Assembly (NCBI RefSeq): GCF_017301635.1
Contig: NZ_CP071091.1
Location: forward strand, 5,282,001-5,346,000
Reading direction: 5' to 3'
Length of the DNA: 64,000 bases
Source: Myxococcus landrumus
Lineage (GTDB): Bacteria; Myxococcota; Myxococcia; Myxococcales; Myxococcaceae
In this document: one piece after another, positions 20,427 to 29,178 of the stretch
Numbering within the stretch: the stretch's first letter is position 1
Layout of the letters: each line of letters starts with the position of its first letter
The notes under the pieces: model-generated
What the model was told of the DNA's origin: nothing
The model's input: the letters and a program-made list of their open reading frames with translations, nothing else
Database searches by the model: none
Made by a program: the position numbers and the translations under genes

Positions 20427-20741
20427 TCAGCCCAGGTCGTTGATGCGCTCGTCAATCTCCTCGGCGAGCCCCGGGTGTCCCTGGGACAGGGCGTGCTCGC
20501 GGGCGCGGGTGAGCACCTCCCGAGCCCGCTCCGACTGGCCGGCGCCGGAGAGCGCGTCCCCCAGGGCCACCATGGCCGCGGCGTAGGACGGGTCCAGGCG
20601 AACGGCCGACTCCAGGCTGGTGGCCGCCTCGGCGTACTGCTTGCGGTCCAGGTACAGCTTCCCGAGGGAGAAGTGGCTCATGGGGGAGTCCGGGAAGTCG
20701 GCCACCATCTTCTTGAACTGTTCCAGCCGGGCGTCGCTCAT
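20427..20741 (-). CDS. small tetratricopeptide-repeat protein
   Basis: A 104-residue protein made of about two and a half TPR units: SHFSLGKLYLDRKQYAEAATSLESAVRLDP, then AMVALGDALSGAGQSERAREVLTRA. These units serve in protein-protein contacts. ATG at 20741 is 8 bases after a GGGG site; ATG at 20747 is too close to it. It is divergent from rsfS, with a 61-bp gap. Confidence 0.75.
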   Translation of the reverse strand: MSDARLEQFKKMVADFPDSPMSHFSLGKLYLDRKQYAEAATSLESAVRLDPSYAAAMVALGDALSGAGQSERAREVLTRAREHALSQGHPGLAEEIDERINDLG

Positions 20742-20802
20742 GGACATGACCCCATAGAGGACCCATGCCGTGTTGCCAAGGGTGCGGTAGGGTGCGCCGC
20801 AC

Positions 20803-21348
20803 ATGGCAACGAAGAAGAAGACGACGACCCCACGAAAGAAGAGCGGCACCCGGGCTCCTGCGGCCCGGAAGAAGACGGCGGGCAAGGCGCCCAAGGGCAA
20901 GGTTCCCGCGCGCAAGAAGACGGCGGGCCGCGCTCCGGCGAAGAAGAAGGCCGCCCGGCTGCCAGCCGCGCCACAGCAGAAGGCAGGCCCCGCGGAGAAC
21001 CCGCAGGCACAGGCGCTCGCGCGGCGCGTGGGCCAGCTGCTCCTGGACAAGAAGGCGCTGGACGTCGTCATCCTCGACGTGCGGGGCATGACCTCCTACG
21101 CGGACTACATCGTCATCGCCTCCGGCGAGAGCGACCGCCAGGTGAGCGCCATGGCCGAGCACGTCCAGGTGCAGCTCAAGCAGGGCGAGGAGAAGGCGCG
21201 CGCCCTGGGCACCGAGGGCGTGGAGACGGGCCAGTGGGTGCTGCTCGACTACGGCGAGGTGGTGGCGCACCTGTTCCTCGCGGACCTGCGCGCGCACTAT
21301 GACCTGGAAGGTCTCTGGGCGGACGCGTCCCGGGAGAAGGTGTCCTGA
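20803..21348 (+). CDS. rsfS: ribosomal silencing factor RsfS with basic N-terminal extension
   Basis: RsfS binds ribosomal protein L14 and blocks subunit joining, lowering translation in poor conditions. The core (about residues 65-181) has the family pattern [33 protein letters not shown] and the C-terminal [23 protein letters not shown]. The first 60 residues are an unusual Lys/Ala/Pro-rich tail with repeated KKTAG(K/R)AP units, like histone H1 or AlgP tails. The gene overlaps rlmH by 4 bases, the usual bacterial gene pair. Confidence 0.93.
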   Translation: MATKKKTTTPRKKSGTRAPAARKKTAGKAPKGKVPARKKTAGRAPAKKKAARLPAAPQQKAGPAENPQAQALARRVGQLLLDKKALDVVILDVRGMTSYADYIVIASGESDRQVSAMAEHVQVQLKQGEEKARALGTEGVETGQWVLLDYGEVVAHLFLADLRAHYDLEGLWADASREKVS

Positions 21349-21809
21349 AGGTCCGCCTCCTCTCCATCGGCAAGGACCGCTCCGGCCTCTACGAGCCGGC
21401 GGTCCAGGAGTATGCCCGCCGTCTGGGGCACTACACCCGGTTCGAGCTGGTGGAGCTGACCGAGGCGAGCGGCAAGAAGCTCAAGCCCGGCGACGCCAAG
21501 GCCTCCGAGGCGGAGGCCATCCTCTCGCGGCGCAAGCCGCAGGACTGGGTGGTGGCGCTGGACGAGCGAGGCTCGCTGCTCGACTCGGTGGAGCTGAGCC
21601 GCTACGTGGGCAAGGCCCAGACGGGCGCCAAGGACCTGCTGTTCGTCATTGGCGGTGACGAGGGCCTGGACTCAAGCGTGCGCGACGCGGCGAACCTCAC
21701 GCTGTCGCTGTCGAAGATGACGCTGCCCCACCGGCTGGCACGCGTGGTGCTCGTGGAGCAGCTCTACCGCGCCTTCACGATTCTCAAGGGCGAGCCGTAC
21801 CACAAGTAG
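21345..21809 (+). CDS. rlmH: 23S rRNA (pseudouridine1915-N3)-methyltransferase RlmH
   Basis: SPOUT-class methyltransferase acting on helix 69 of 23S rRNA in the 70S ribosome. The 154-residue frame contains [21 protein letters not shown], then [19 protein letters not shown] (SAM-binding knot) and [20 protein letters not shown]. There is no ATG, GTG or TTG at the expected N terminus. The frame reads [13 protein letters not shown] right after CTG at 21345, which overlaps the rsfS stop codon as CTGA. A CTG start coupled to rsfS is therefore proposed; an internal ATG at 21450 would remove 35 conserved residues. Confidence 0.9.
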   Translation: MKVRLLSIGKDRSGLYEPAVQEYARRLGHYTRFELVELTEASGKKLKPGDAKASEAEAILSRRKPQDWVVALDERGSLLDSVELSRYVGKAQTGAKDLLFVIGGDEGLDSSVRDAANLTLSLSKMTLPHRLARVVLVEQLYRAFTILKGEPYHK

Positions 21810-21898
21810 GCGGACAGATAGGCGTTCAGCATTGGACGCCACCAGGTCCGCTTTGCGGGGGCGTCAGGGCCGAGAGAGAGGGGGCGTCAACGGGCCTC

Positions 21899-23047
21899 AT
21901 GAGCACCCCCGACACGACCCCCACCTCGACCCCTTCCGCGCCCGTGCGCATCATCGCCTCGCCCCAGTCGTGGATTGAGGGAGAGGCGGTGCGGCAGCTC
22001 GAGGCCGTGGCGCGCCTTCCCGGCATGCGGCTGGCGGTGGGACTCCCCGACCTGCATCCCGGCAAGGGCGCTCCCGTCGGAGCCGCCTTCACGTCGGAGG
22101 GAATCCTCTATCCCTATCTGGTGGGCAGCGACATCGGCTGCGGGATGGGGTTGTGGGACGTCGGAATGCTCGCGCGCAAGGCCAAGGCGGAACGGTGGGC
22201 GGCGAAGCTGGATGTGGAGGGAGCCTGGAACGGAGACGTGGAAGGCTTCCTGGTGGAGGAAGGCGTGAAGCCCGCCGGCTTCGAGGCATCACTCGGCACG
22301 GTGGGCGGTGGCAACCACTTCGCGGAGCTCCAACGGGTGGAGGCCGTGCACGACGCGGAGGCCTTCGCATCGCTCGGCCTGGGCGAGGACCGGTTGCTGC
22401 TCCTGGTGCACTCGGGCTCGCGCGGACTGGGCGAGGCGATTCTTCGAGCCCACGTGGACCGTCACGCGGCGGGTGGGCTGGCGGCGGACTCGGACGAGGC
22501 CTCCGCCTACCTGACACGGCATGACCACGCGGTGGCGTGGGCCCGGGCCAACCGGGCGCTGGTGGCGCGGCGCATGTTGGATGGCATCGGCGCTCCGGGC
22601 CGTCGGGTGTTGGATGTCTGCCACAACAGCGTCACCGCGCGGCGGGACGCTCAAGGCACGCGGTGGCTGCACCGCAAGGGCGCGGCGCCGGCGGATGAAG
22701 GGCCCGTGGTGATTCCGGGCAGTCGTGGCGCACTGAGCTATCTGGTGGCACCGCTGGGAGATGGGACGGGCAACGCGTTCAGCCTCGCGCACGGCGCGGG
22801 ACGCAAGTGGACGCGAACCGCCGCCCGGGAGCGCATCAAGGAGCGCTTCACCGCGGAGTCCCTCACGCGCACCAGCTTCAAGAGCCACGTCGTCTGCGAG
22901 AACAAGGACCTGCTCTTCGAGGAAGCGCCGCCTGCGTACAAGCCCATAGACCGCGTGGTGACGGACCTGGTGGAAGCGGGGCTGGTGAGAGTGGTGGCCA
23001 CCCTGGCGCCGGTGCTGACGTACAAGACGCGCTCCCACGAGGAGTAG
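21899..23047 (+). CDS. RtcB-family RNA ligase paralogue (RtcB2-like)
   Basis: A 382-residue member of the RtcB RNA-repair ligase family, which joins 2',3'-cyclic phosphate (or 3'-phosphate) ends to 5'-OH ends using GTP and Mn. Key motifs are DLHPGKGAPVG, SDIGCGMG (metal-binding Cys), GGGNHF, SGSRGLG and the guanylate acceptor block HGAGR. The length is clearly shorter than canonical RtcB (about 400-480) and matches the RtcB2 branch, often next to prfH. No prfH is in view, which is a point of interest. It is a single gene between rlmH and gpmI. Confidence 0.88.
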   Translation: MSTPDTTPTSTPSAPVRIIASPQSWIEGEAVRQLEAVARLPGMRLAVGLPDLHPGKGAPVGAAFTSEGILYPYLVGSDIGCGMGLWDVGMLARKAKAERWAAKLDVEGAWNGDVEGFLVEEGVKPAGFEASLGTVGGGNHFAELQRVEAVHDAEAFASLGLGEDRLLLLVHSGSRGLGEAILRAHVDRHAAGGLAADSDEASAYLTRHDHAVAWARANRALVARRMLDGIGAPGRRVLDVCHNSVTARRDAQGTRWLHRKGAAPADEGPVVIPGSRGALSYLVAPLGDGTGNAFSLAHGAGRKWTRTAARERIKERFTAESLTRTSFKSHVVCENKDLLFEEAPPAYKPIDRVVTDLVEAGLVRVVATLAPVLTYKTRSHEE

Positions 23048-23136
23048 CGCGGCCCTCCCTCCCCGGGGCCTGGAAACGGGGCGGTCCCCTGCTTTTTGCC
23101 CTCTGTGTCCGGCGCCCGCGTGGTTAGGGTTCGGGC

Positions 23137-24678
23137 ATGACTCCCGCACACAAGGTCCTGCTCTGCATCCTGGACGGCTGGGGCATCCGCCACGAGCGCG
23201 AGGCGAATGCCATCCTCCTGGCCGGAACGCCGCACCTCGACAAGCTCACCAGCCCCTATCCGTTCACCGAGCTGGCGACCTCGGGCCTGGCCGTGGGCCT
23301 GCCCGAGGGGCAGATGGGCAACTCGGAGGTGGGCCACACCAACATCGGCGCGGGCCGCATCGTCTACCAGGACCTGGTGCGCATCAATCGCGCGGTGGAG
23401 TCCGGGGAGCTGGCGCAGAACCCGGTGCTGCGCGCGGCGATGGACGGCGTGAAGGCGGATGGCAAGGCGCTGCACCTGTTGGGGCTCGTGTCGCCCGGCG
23501 GCGTGCACTCGTCGATGGAGCACCTGTTCGCCCTGCTGCGGGCCGCGCGTGAGAGAGGCGTCGCGCACGTCTACGTGCACGCGTTCCTGGACGGCCGCGA
23601 CACGCCGCCCCAGAGCGCGCTGGGCTACGTGGAGCAGTTGGAGCGATTCCTCCACGAGACGCAGGCGGGCCGCATCGCCACGGTGAGCGGGCGCTACTAC
23701 GCCATGGACCGCGACAAGCGGTGGGACCGGGTGCAGCTCGCCTATGAGGCGCTGGTCCACGGCCAGGGCCCCAAGGCGCCGGACGCGCTGAGCGCCATCC
23801 GCGCGTCGTACGCGGAGAAGGTCACCGACGAGTTCGTGAAGCCCACCCTCATCGCCAACGGCGACGGCACGCCCGTGGGCCGCATCCAGGACGGCGACAC
23901 GGTGGTGTTCTTCAACTTCCGGGCGGACCGCGCGCGGGAGCTGACCCAGGCGCTGGCGTACCCGAGCTTCAAGGAGTTCGACCGCGGCGGGCTGCGGCTG
24001 GGGCGCTACGTCTGCATGACCCAGTACGACGAGACGTTCGACCTGCCCGTGGCGTTCGGTCCGGACCAGCCGCAGGACATCTTCCCGGAGCTGCTGTCGC
24101 GCCAGGGGCTGCGCCAGTTCCGCACCGCGGAGACGGAGAAGTACGCGCACGTGACGTTCTTCTTCAACGGCGGACGCGAGGTCGTCTACCCGGGCGAGGA
24201 CCGCTTCCTGGTGCCCAGCCCGCGCGACGTGAAGACGTACGACTTGAAGCCGGAGATGTCCGCGCGCGAGGTGACGGCGGAGCTGGTGAAGCGGCTGGAC
24301 TCGGGCACGTATGACTTCGCGCTGGCCAACTTCGCCAACCCGGACATGGTGGGCCACAGCGGAAGGCTCGACGCGGCCATGCAGGCGGTGCGCGTGGTGG
24401 ACGAGTGCCTGGGGGTGCTCGGCAAGGCGTGTGAGCGCAATGGCTGGGTGATGGCCATCTCCGCGGACCACGGCAACTGCGAGCAGATGTTGGACCCCGT
24501 CACGGGTGAGCCGCACACGGCGCACACCCTCAACCCGGTGCCCTTCTACCTCATCCACCCGGCCTTCCGAGGGCAGAAGCTGCGCCCCGGCATCCTCGCG
24601 GACATCGCCCCCACCCTGTGCAAGGTGATGGGCCTGCCCCAGTCCAAGGAGATGAACCGGATGGGTGTCCTGCCTTGA
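23137..24678 (+). CDS. gpmI: 2,3-bisphosphoglycerate-independent phosphoglycerate mutase
   Basis: Glycolytic enzyme that interconverts 3- and 2-phosphoglycerate with two Mn ions through a phosphoserine intermediate. The 513-residue product has the N-terminal ILDGWG metal site, the catalytic Ser in QMGNSEVGHTNIGAGR, and the C-terminal SADHGNCEQM metal ligands. Length and motifs are normal throughout. ATG at 23137 is well placed. The interrupted comF gene begins immediately downstream, so the two were probably co-transcribed. Confidence 0.97.
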   Translation: MTPAHKVLLCILDGWGIRHEREANAILLAGTPHLDKLTSPYPFTELATSGLAVGLPEGQMGNSEVGHTNIGAGRIVYQDLVRINRAVESGELAQNPVLRAAMDGVKADGKALHLLGLVSPGGVHSSMEHLFALLRAARERGVAHVYVHAFLDGRDTPPQSALGYVEQLERFLHETQAGRIATVSGRYYAMDRDKRWDRVQLAYEALVHGQGPKAPDALSAIRASYAEKVTDEFVKPTLIANGDGTPVGRIQDGDTVVFFNFRADRARELTQALAYPSFKEFDRGGLRLGRYVCMTQYDETFDLPVAFGPDQPQDIFPELLSRQGLRQFRTAETEKYAHVTFFFNGGREVVYPGEDRFLVPSPRDVKTYDLKPEMSAREVTAELVKRLDSGTYDFALANFANPDMVGHSGRLDAAMQAVRVVDECLGVLGKACERNGWVMAISADHGNCEQMLDPVTGEPHTAHTLNPVPFYLIHPAFRGQKLRPGILADIAPTLCKVMGLPQSKEMNRMGVLP

Positions 24679-24688
24679 GCGAGTCGTC

Positions 24689-24967
24689 GTGCTGAAGGCC
24701 CTGCTGGACGTGCTCTATCCCCCCGCGTGCATCGCCTGCGCGCGGGTGTTGCCCGGCCCCGGGGCCTTCTTCTGTGAGCCCTGCGACACGGCGGTGGAGC
24801 GCCTGCCCCCCGCCTGCTGCCGCACCTGCGCGGAGCCCGGCACTTTTCCCGGTGCGACCTGCCCGCGCTGCCGCGCCTCGCCGCCACCCTTCTCCCGCGC
24901 CTGGGCCCCCTTCGCGCACGAGGGGCCCATCGCCCGCGCCATCCACCGCTTCAAGTATGCGGTGTAA
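24689..24967 (+). pseudogene. comF: comF, 5' fragment cut by the prophage
   Basis: About 92 N-terminal residues of a ComF-type phosphoribosyltransferase-like protein. ComF is needed for DNA uptake in naturally competent bacteria and is widely conserved. The zinc-ribbon part is intact: CIAC, CEPC, CRTC and CPRC pairs, then the conserved AIHRFKY. Directly after FKY the frame reads AV and stops, and the roughly 150-residue phosphoribosyltransferase domain is missing. The start may be GTG at 24689 or GTG at 24665 (overlapping gpmI). The break marks the left end of the prophage; the remainder of comF should lie beyond the right window edge. Confidence 0.88.
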
Positions 24968-25278
24968 AGCCCCATCCCTCAGACGGAGCTTTGTGGATTC
25001 AAGGAGTTAGGAGCCAACAACTGTCCGCTGGAAACCGGTCCTAACCGGTCAATGTTGTTAGTTCGTTGTTACGCCGAGCTGGCCAGAGCCGAGCATCAGG
25101 CACGGTGCACCGCCCCCTAGACCCTAACCAAATTCAATGGACGCAGGGGGACGACGCAACATGCTGAGAGCATGAGGCCACTCCATGAGCCCCAAGCACT
25201 CCTTGGCTCTCGCATGATTTGAGGACACGTAAAGGAACACGGCGCCCCACTTCCAACGGAAGGGAGCGCCATGGTCGG
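24968..25278. other. left-end noncoding region next to the attachment site
   Basis: About 310 bp between comF and the immunity gene. Near the junction lie repeats that could serve integrase or host factors: two ACCGGT palindromes 10 bp apart (in the 25036-25051 stretch), and AACAAC inverted to GTTGTT about 40 bp away, with GTTGTTA repeated just after. No complete gene was seen; a possible gene remnant is listed separately. Function as arm-type binding sites is inference. Confidence 0.4.
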
Positions 25279-25300
25279 TCAATGCGAAGATCGCTGCATG
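25124..25300 (-). pseudogene. possible C-terminal gene remnant downstream of the immunity gene
   Basis: The minus strand after the immunity gene encodes a protein-like tail in another frame (ALTDHGAPFRWKWGAVF, then LYVSSNHARAKECLGL), ending at TAG. It overlaps the last codons of the immunity gene and has no good start codon. It could be a frameshifted C terminus of the immunity protein or the end of a second, broken gene. Codon use looks coding, but the call is weak. Confidence 0.25.
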
Positions 25301-26037
25301 AGGCCCACTCGGTCCAGCAGCTCTCGCACGCGCCGAGACAACGCCACATGTGCAGGGTCCGTCACGGTGAATCGCTCGGGTGTAAGAATGATGAGCGTGC
25401 CTTTGTCTTCCACAGGCTCGATCCGTACTGGGGCAGGGAGCGGTGGCACCACACCTCGCGCACGAGCGAAGTACGTCACCCACCCAAGCCACACCTCGCC
25501 CCGGCTGCCTTGGTCGTCCAGATCCCGATGTGTGCGGGACATGGCCACAGCCCAATCTGGGTCCCAAGCACGCGCCATGCTTCTTACTGCTCCAGACAGC
25601 ACAGGCGGAGTGAAGAGCCGTTCAGCACTTGGGCCCTGGCTCGGGAGCGTAAGGAAGCACAAATTGGATGCGCCTTCCGCGTAGCTGCCGCAGTGCATCG
25701 ACAACGACGCATATTCCTCCTGGACACCATCGTTGTACGCTCCAACGGTCAGCCCCAGACTTTCGATAGCGTGCCCCCCAGGCTCCCGGTTGACTCCTCG
25801 CATGAACGCTTCGGTGAGCGTTGCGACGTCAGGTGGCATTAGGGGGGTCTTCCGCCCACGACCGCGCGGCTTGGGAATCCTGTTCCAGTGGGCCAGGAGA
25901 GGGTCATGCTCGGCCAAGCTGTTGAGGAAGGCCACCCCGCGCCGGGCGCACTCCTCGGGCGACTCCTTACGCGGGCCCCAGTAGGCGCCGACAAAGTAGG
26001 AGTCTGGATAGCTTTCATGCTCGGGAATGGTGTTCAA
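25279..26037 (-). CDS. Imm52-type immunity protein
   Basis: A predicted 252-residue cytoplasmic protein. It has the pattern of the Imm52 family that pairs with Tox-REase-5 toxins: SYFVGAYWGPRKESPEECARR near the N terminus, then FLNSLAEHDPLLAHW and a C-terminal GWVTYFARARG. It would bind and block the nuclease encoded just upstream. The start is taken as TTG at 26037, 10 bases after the toxin stop, because the family pattern begins at once; the frame is open further upstream within the toxin gene but that sequence looks noncoding. The toxin-immunity order is the standard one. Confidence 0.75.
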   Translation of the reverse strand: MNTIPEHESYPDSYFVGAYWGPRKESPEECARRGVAFLNSLAEHDPLLAHWNRIPKPRGRGRKTPLMPPDVATLTEAFMRGVNREPGGHAIESLGLTVGAYNDGVQEEYASLSMHCGSYAEGASNLCFLTLPSQGPSAERLFTPPVLSGAVRSMARAWDPDWAVAMSRTHRDLDDQGSRGEVWLGWVTYFARARGVVPPLPAPVRIEPVEDKGTLIILTPERFTVTDPAHVALSRRVRELLDRVGLMQRSSH

Positions 26038-26047
26038 AATAGTCTTC

Positions 26048-27664
26048 TCAGCGTGCTGGCGTGTGGACGACCTTGATCGCACCGAGATCATTGTTCCGGA
26101 AGAGTTCGCGCATGGCGTCCGCAGCGTGCTTCTCGGCGACGTGCCACTCGATGGGGACGCCCTTGCCCCTGGTTCTGTTGAGCTGTCGCTGGGCTTGGTC
26201 AATGAGATCTTGCGCCTTCCCCGAGTCTCTGTACCAGCTCTTTGGTTCAAGGTTCTTCTCGAAGAACTCGGCGTAGCCGGGTCCCTTGGCTTCCATCAGG
26301 ACATCATCCTTGAATCCGTCGAACTTCGTCCCGCCGCTCTTTCTGCCAACGCCTCCGACCCAGTAGGCATCGTCGTAGGAACGGCCCGAGATTTGTTCCT
26401 GGTACGCCCGAGCACGCACAGACGCGCCCTTCTCTTCAGACGGTCCCCATTCGCCGGGCTCCTTGGCCGGCCCACCCTGCTTCTCTGCTGTGCTCGCCCG
26501 CTGAAGGATGATGGCAGCTCCGGGCCCACCGCTCAGCACCGCCGCAGCACGCCCCACCGGCACTGCTACCAGACTCATCCTCGCCATGCCGTTGACGGAC
26601 AGCGAGAGCACCGGGGCCTCCAATGTAGCCAGCGCGGTCCCTTGCAGCGTGCGAGCCGTGGAGGATGCGGTCCCCCATGTGGCAATCAGGTTCGTGACCA
26701 TCTTGGAGACGGCCTGAATCTGCTCGCCCCGGGTCATGTACTTGAAGCGCTCCAGGTACTCGGGCGACGACTCGATGAGCGCCACCACAGCGGCGGGCAT
26801 CTGTCGGAACGCTTCGAGGTTCTCCGCTGGGGAGGTCGAGAAGAACTTCCCGATGGCGAGGGCGAGTTCTACGAATGCCCCTTCAGCTCCGTCCAGTGAG
26901 CGGCTGACGACATCGGCATCGTCGTGGACATCCGCGATTGGGAACCCGTTGGCTTCTCGCAGCTCCCCATCCAGCAGCCGGAAGACACCCGTGCGGCCAT
27001 CGTAGAAGCGGCCCAGCTCGAAGCCGTACGCGCGGAAAGCCCCATCCTTCCACTCGACGGGCTCCACCTTCTGCTGAGTCCTCCCCGTGCGCACCCACGC
27101 GAGATACCCGTCAGGCCGCAGCACCGCGACATCCGCGAAGCGCTCGGCACGCCGCACCAGCTCGGCCCGAGACACCTCCCCCGTGTCCAGCACCTCGCGC
27201 AGCATGAAGCCCACCGCGACGCGCGCCGGGAACTGTCCCAGCGTCACGTCCTTACCCATCAGCACGTTCAGCAGCCGTGCCGCATGAGTGGGGGTGAGAA
27301 CGCTCTCGTCGACGGGGCGCGAATCCCGCTCGTCCAGCCCCGCGCCTTCGAGCAGCGCCCCCCACGCGTCCCCCTTGGGTAATGGGGGGATTGGTGCCCC
27401 TCCACGAACTGGCGTGCGTGAAGGGCTGTGCTCCAGGGCTGCCCCAGTGCGGAAGTCTCTCCGACGCCATGACCGCGAGAACTCCCCCACCTGTGCGACG
27501 AGCTGGGGGCGGTCAGCAGTGCGCGGTGGACTCTCACGCTCGGCCCGGTTCGTTGCCGTGCGTGGCGTGTAGCCCAAGCTCCCTTCGCGCCTCGACTCGT
27601 GGGAGAGCGACGCGCAGCCAGTGGCCAACAGCAGCAGCGCCAGCACCAGGGCGTTAGCGCGCAT
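26048..27664 (-). CDS. lipoprotein polymorphic toxin with Tox-REase-5 domain (SitA-like)
   Basis: A 538-residue predicted lipoprotein. The signal sequence ends in LLLATGC with Cys17 as lipidation site. A variable linker follows, then a middle domain (about 90-330), a hydrophobic helical region (about 335-385), and a C-terminal domain (about 421-538) matching the Tox-REase-5 nuclease group. Its PD-(D/E)xK core is visible as FDG (Asp449) and LMEAKG (Glu458, Lys460). The combination of lipobox, long carrier and exchangeable C-terminal nuclease is that of SitA toxins, passed between myxobacterial cells by TraA/TraB outer-membrane exchange. The ATG lies inside the end of the upstream gene (ATGCGCGCTAA), so translation is probably coupled. 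An immunity gene follows directly. Confidence 0.8.
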   Translation of the reverse strand: MRANALVLALLLLATGCASLSHESRREGSLGYTPRTATNRAERESPPRTADRPQLVAQVGEFSRSWRRRDFRTGAALEHSPSRTPVRGGAPIPPLPKGDAWGALLEGAGLDERDSRPVDESVLTPTHAARLLNVLMGKDVTLGQFPARVAVGFMLREVLDTGEVSRAELVRRAERFADVAVLRPDGYLAWVRTGRTQQKVEPVEWKDGAFRAYGFELGRFYDGRTGVFRLLDGELREANGFPIADVHDDADVVSRSLDGAEGAFVELALAIGKFFSTSPAENLEAFRQMPAAVVALIESSPEYLERFKYMTRGEQIQAVSKMVTNLIATWGTASSTARTLQGTALATLEAPVLSLSVNGMARMSLVAVPVGRAAAVLSGGPGAAIILQRASTAEKQGGPAKEPGEWGPSEEKGASVRARAYQEQISGRSYDDAYWVGGVGRKSGGTKFDGFKDDVLMEAKGPGYAEFFEKNLEPKSWYRDSGKAQDLIDQAQRQLNRTRGKGVPIEWHVAEKHAADAMRELFRNNDLGAIKVVHTPAR

Positions 27665-29030
27665 TGTCGACCCCTAAGCCCACCGAGGCGAACGCGCCAG
27701 GCCGCAATGTCCCTTCGTCCGTGGGGAAGAGCAGCGTGCCTCCCGTCCCCATCGCGTAGAGCCCGCCCCCCAGGAATCTCCACCGCACTTCAGCAGCTCC
27801 GAGGTAGCGCGCTCCGGGCTTCCCTGCTCCAACCGCGAGTCCCTTCAACGCCACTTCCAGGCTGCGCGCGAAGAGCTGCATGGACATGCGCCCGTCGACG
27901 TCGAAGCGGCCCCACGAAAACGCTTCCGCCCCGAGCGACAGCTTCAGGTGCTTGTGGAGGCCACCGTAAGCCACCGCATCCCAGCCCACTTCTGCCTCGC
28001 CGAAGACGGAGTAGCCATCCGGGAACGACGCATCCGCGAGCGGCACACCCTCGGTGCCCGCCGCCTGGAAGCGCGCAAGCTCGTAGTCTGGCCCGAAGAA
28101 TCCTTGCCGGAAGCCTCCATTCTGGCTCCGAGCCTCCAGCCGCAACGCCACATCCCAGCTTGGGGTGAGGATGTCGGCGCCCGCTCCCGCCACCGCCCCC
28201 CAGGCACCACCCACTCCAGGCCGACCACCCCAGCCCGCGAAGACGTGAGACTCAAACCCAGGGCGAACCACCAGCACGGCAACAGCGTCCAGGTGCGCCA
28301 GCGTCACCGAAGCCGAGCGGCCGACGCGCCCCCAGTCATGGACCACGGACACATCCAGCGCATAGCGGCCCCGTTCCATGGGCTGGCCGAAAAGGATGTG
28401 CTCCATGTCGAAGGAGACCTCCCCGCCCATTAGCCGAGTGCCGAGGACGTCCGAGGTGAACGCCTCGACGTAGACGGGCCCCAGCGTGCCTGTCAGGACG
28501 CCCGCTGCGGGGTGGTAGTTGGGATTCGCCCTATGGTCGTAGCGTCGGACCAGGTGACCGGAGAGCAGGCTGTACTTGTCGAGCTGCCCGAACCAAATCC
28601 CAAGGGGCGACCTGTCCGAGCCGAGCTGGAGAGTCCGCACCAACTGGCCCCAGTCGGAAAGCTCGTCCCAATCCTCCCGCCGAATCACCCCGCCGCCCTT
28701 CGGCCCCCAGACGCGCAACCGCAGCGGAGCCCCGAGGTTGAGTCGGAAATCCTCGCCGCGCTCAAGAATCGCCGTGGGTTCGACCTGGAAGTAGCCCTCG
28801 TCCAGCTCCACACCAGCACGAGGCATGAGCGCCCACGTAGCGACCTCGACGCGCAACAGGTTTGACCAACCCTCGTCCGCGCTCGACGCGTCGTCGGCTC
28901 CATCAGATTGGCTCGGTGGCGAATTCTCTTCCGCACCTCCCGGAAGCCAGGGGTCATCCACTACTTGGGCCCATGCCATTCCGGGCACCAGGAGCAGCAA
29001 CACAGCAACGAAACTCAGCAGGCATTTCAT
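27654..29030 (-). CDS. exported, probable outer-membrane protein of the toxin cassette
   Basis: A 458-residue protein with a signal peptide (SFVAVLLLLVPGMAWAQ) and an acidic, Ser-rich segment (about 30-55). A long beta-rich body follows with alternating hydrophobic strands and a C-terminal GAFASVGLGVDNAR, consistent with an outer-membrane barrel. It overlaps the toxin gene by 11 bases, so the two are tightly linked. By place and export signal it could be the equivalent of SitB, the companion encoded before sitA in described cassettes; sequence relatedness could not be tested. Confidence 0.6.
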   Translation of the reverse strand: MKCLLSFVAVLLLLVPGMAWAQVVDDPWLPGGAEENSPPSQSDGADDASSADEGWSNLLRVEVATWALMPRAGVELDEGYFQVEPTAILERGEDFRLNLGAPLRLRVWGPKGGGVIRREDWDELSDWGQLVRTLQLGSDRSPLGIWFGQLDKYSLLSGHLVRRYDHRANPNYHPAAGVLTGTLGPVYVEAFTSDVLGTRLMGGEVSFDMEHILFGQPMERGRYALDVSVVHDWGRVGRSASVTLAHLDAVAVLVVRPGFESHVFAGWGGRPGVGGAWGAVAGAGADILTPSWDVALRLEARSQNGGFRQGFFGPDYELARFQAAGTEGVPLADASFPDGYSVFGEAEVGWDAVAYGGLHKHLKLSLGAEAFSWGRFDVDGRMSMQLFARSLEVALKGLAVGAGKPGARYLGAAEVRWRFLGGGLYAMGTGGTLLFPTDEGTLRPGAFASVGLGVDNAR

Positions 29031-29178
29031 ACACGTCCCCTATTGGCACCTTGGAATGAGGCACGAAGAACACACGTCTCCCGGTCAGCTCAGCGACTTG
29101 AGTCGGGCCGGTGGTGAATCAGCTTTGAGAGAGATTGAGTGCCGACGGCAGGAGGTCGGCAGGCTGCGGTCTGCTTCG

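Noticed and set aside
22738-24558. 606-codon open frame opposite gpmI
   Set aside because: Same reason: antisense shadow of a conserved enzyme gene.
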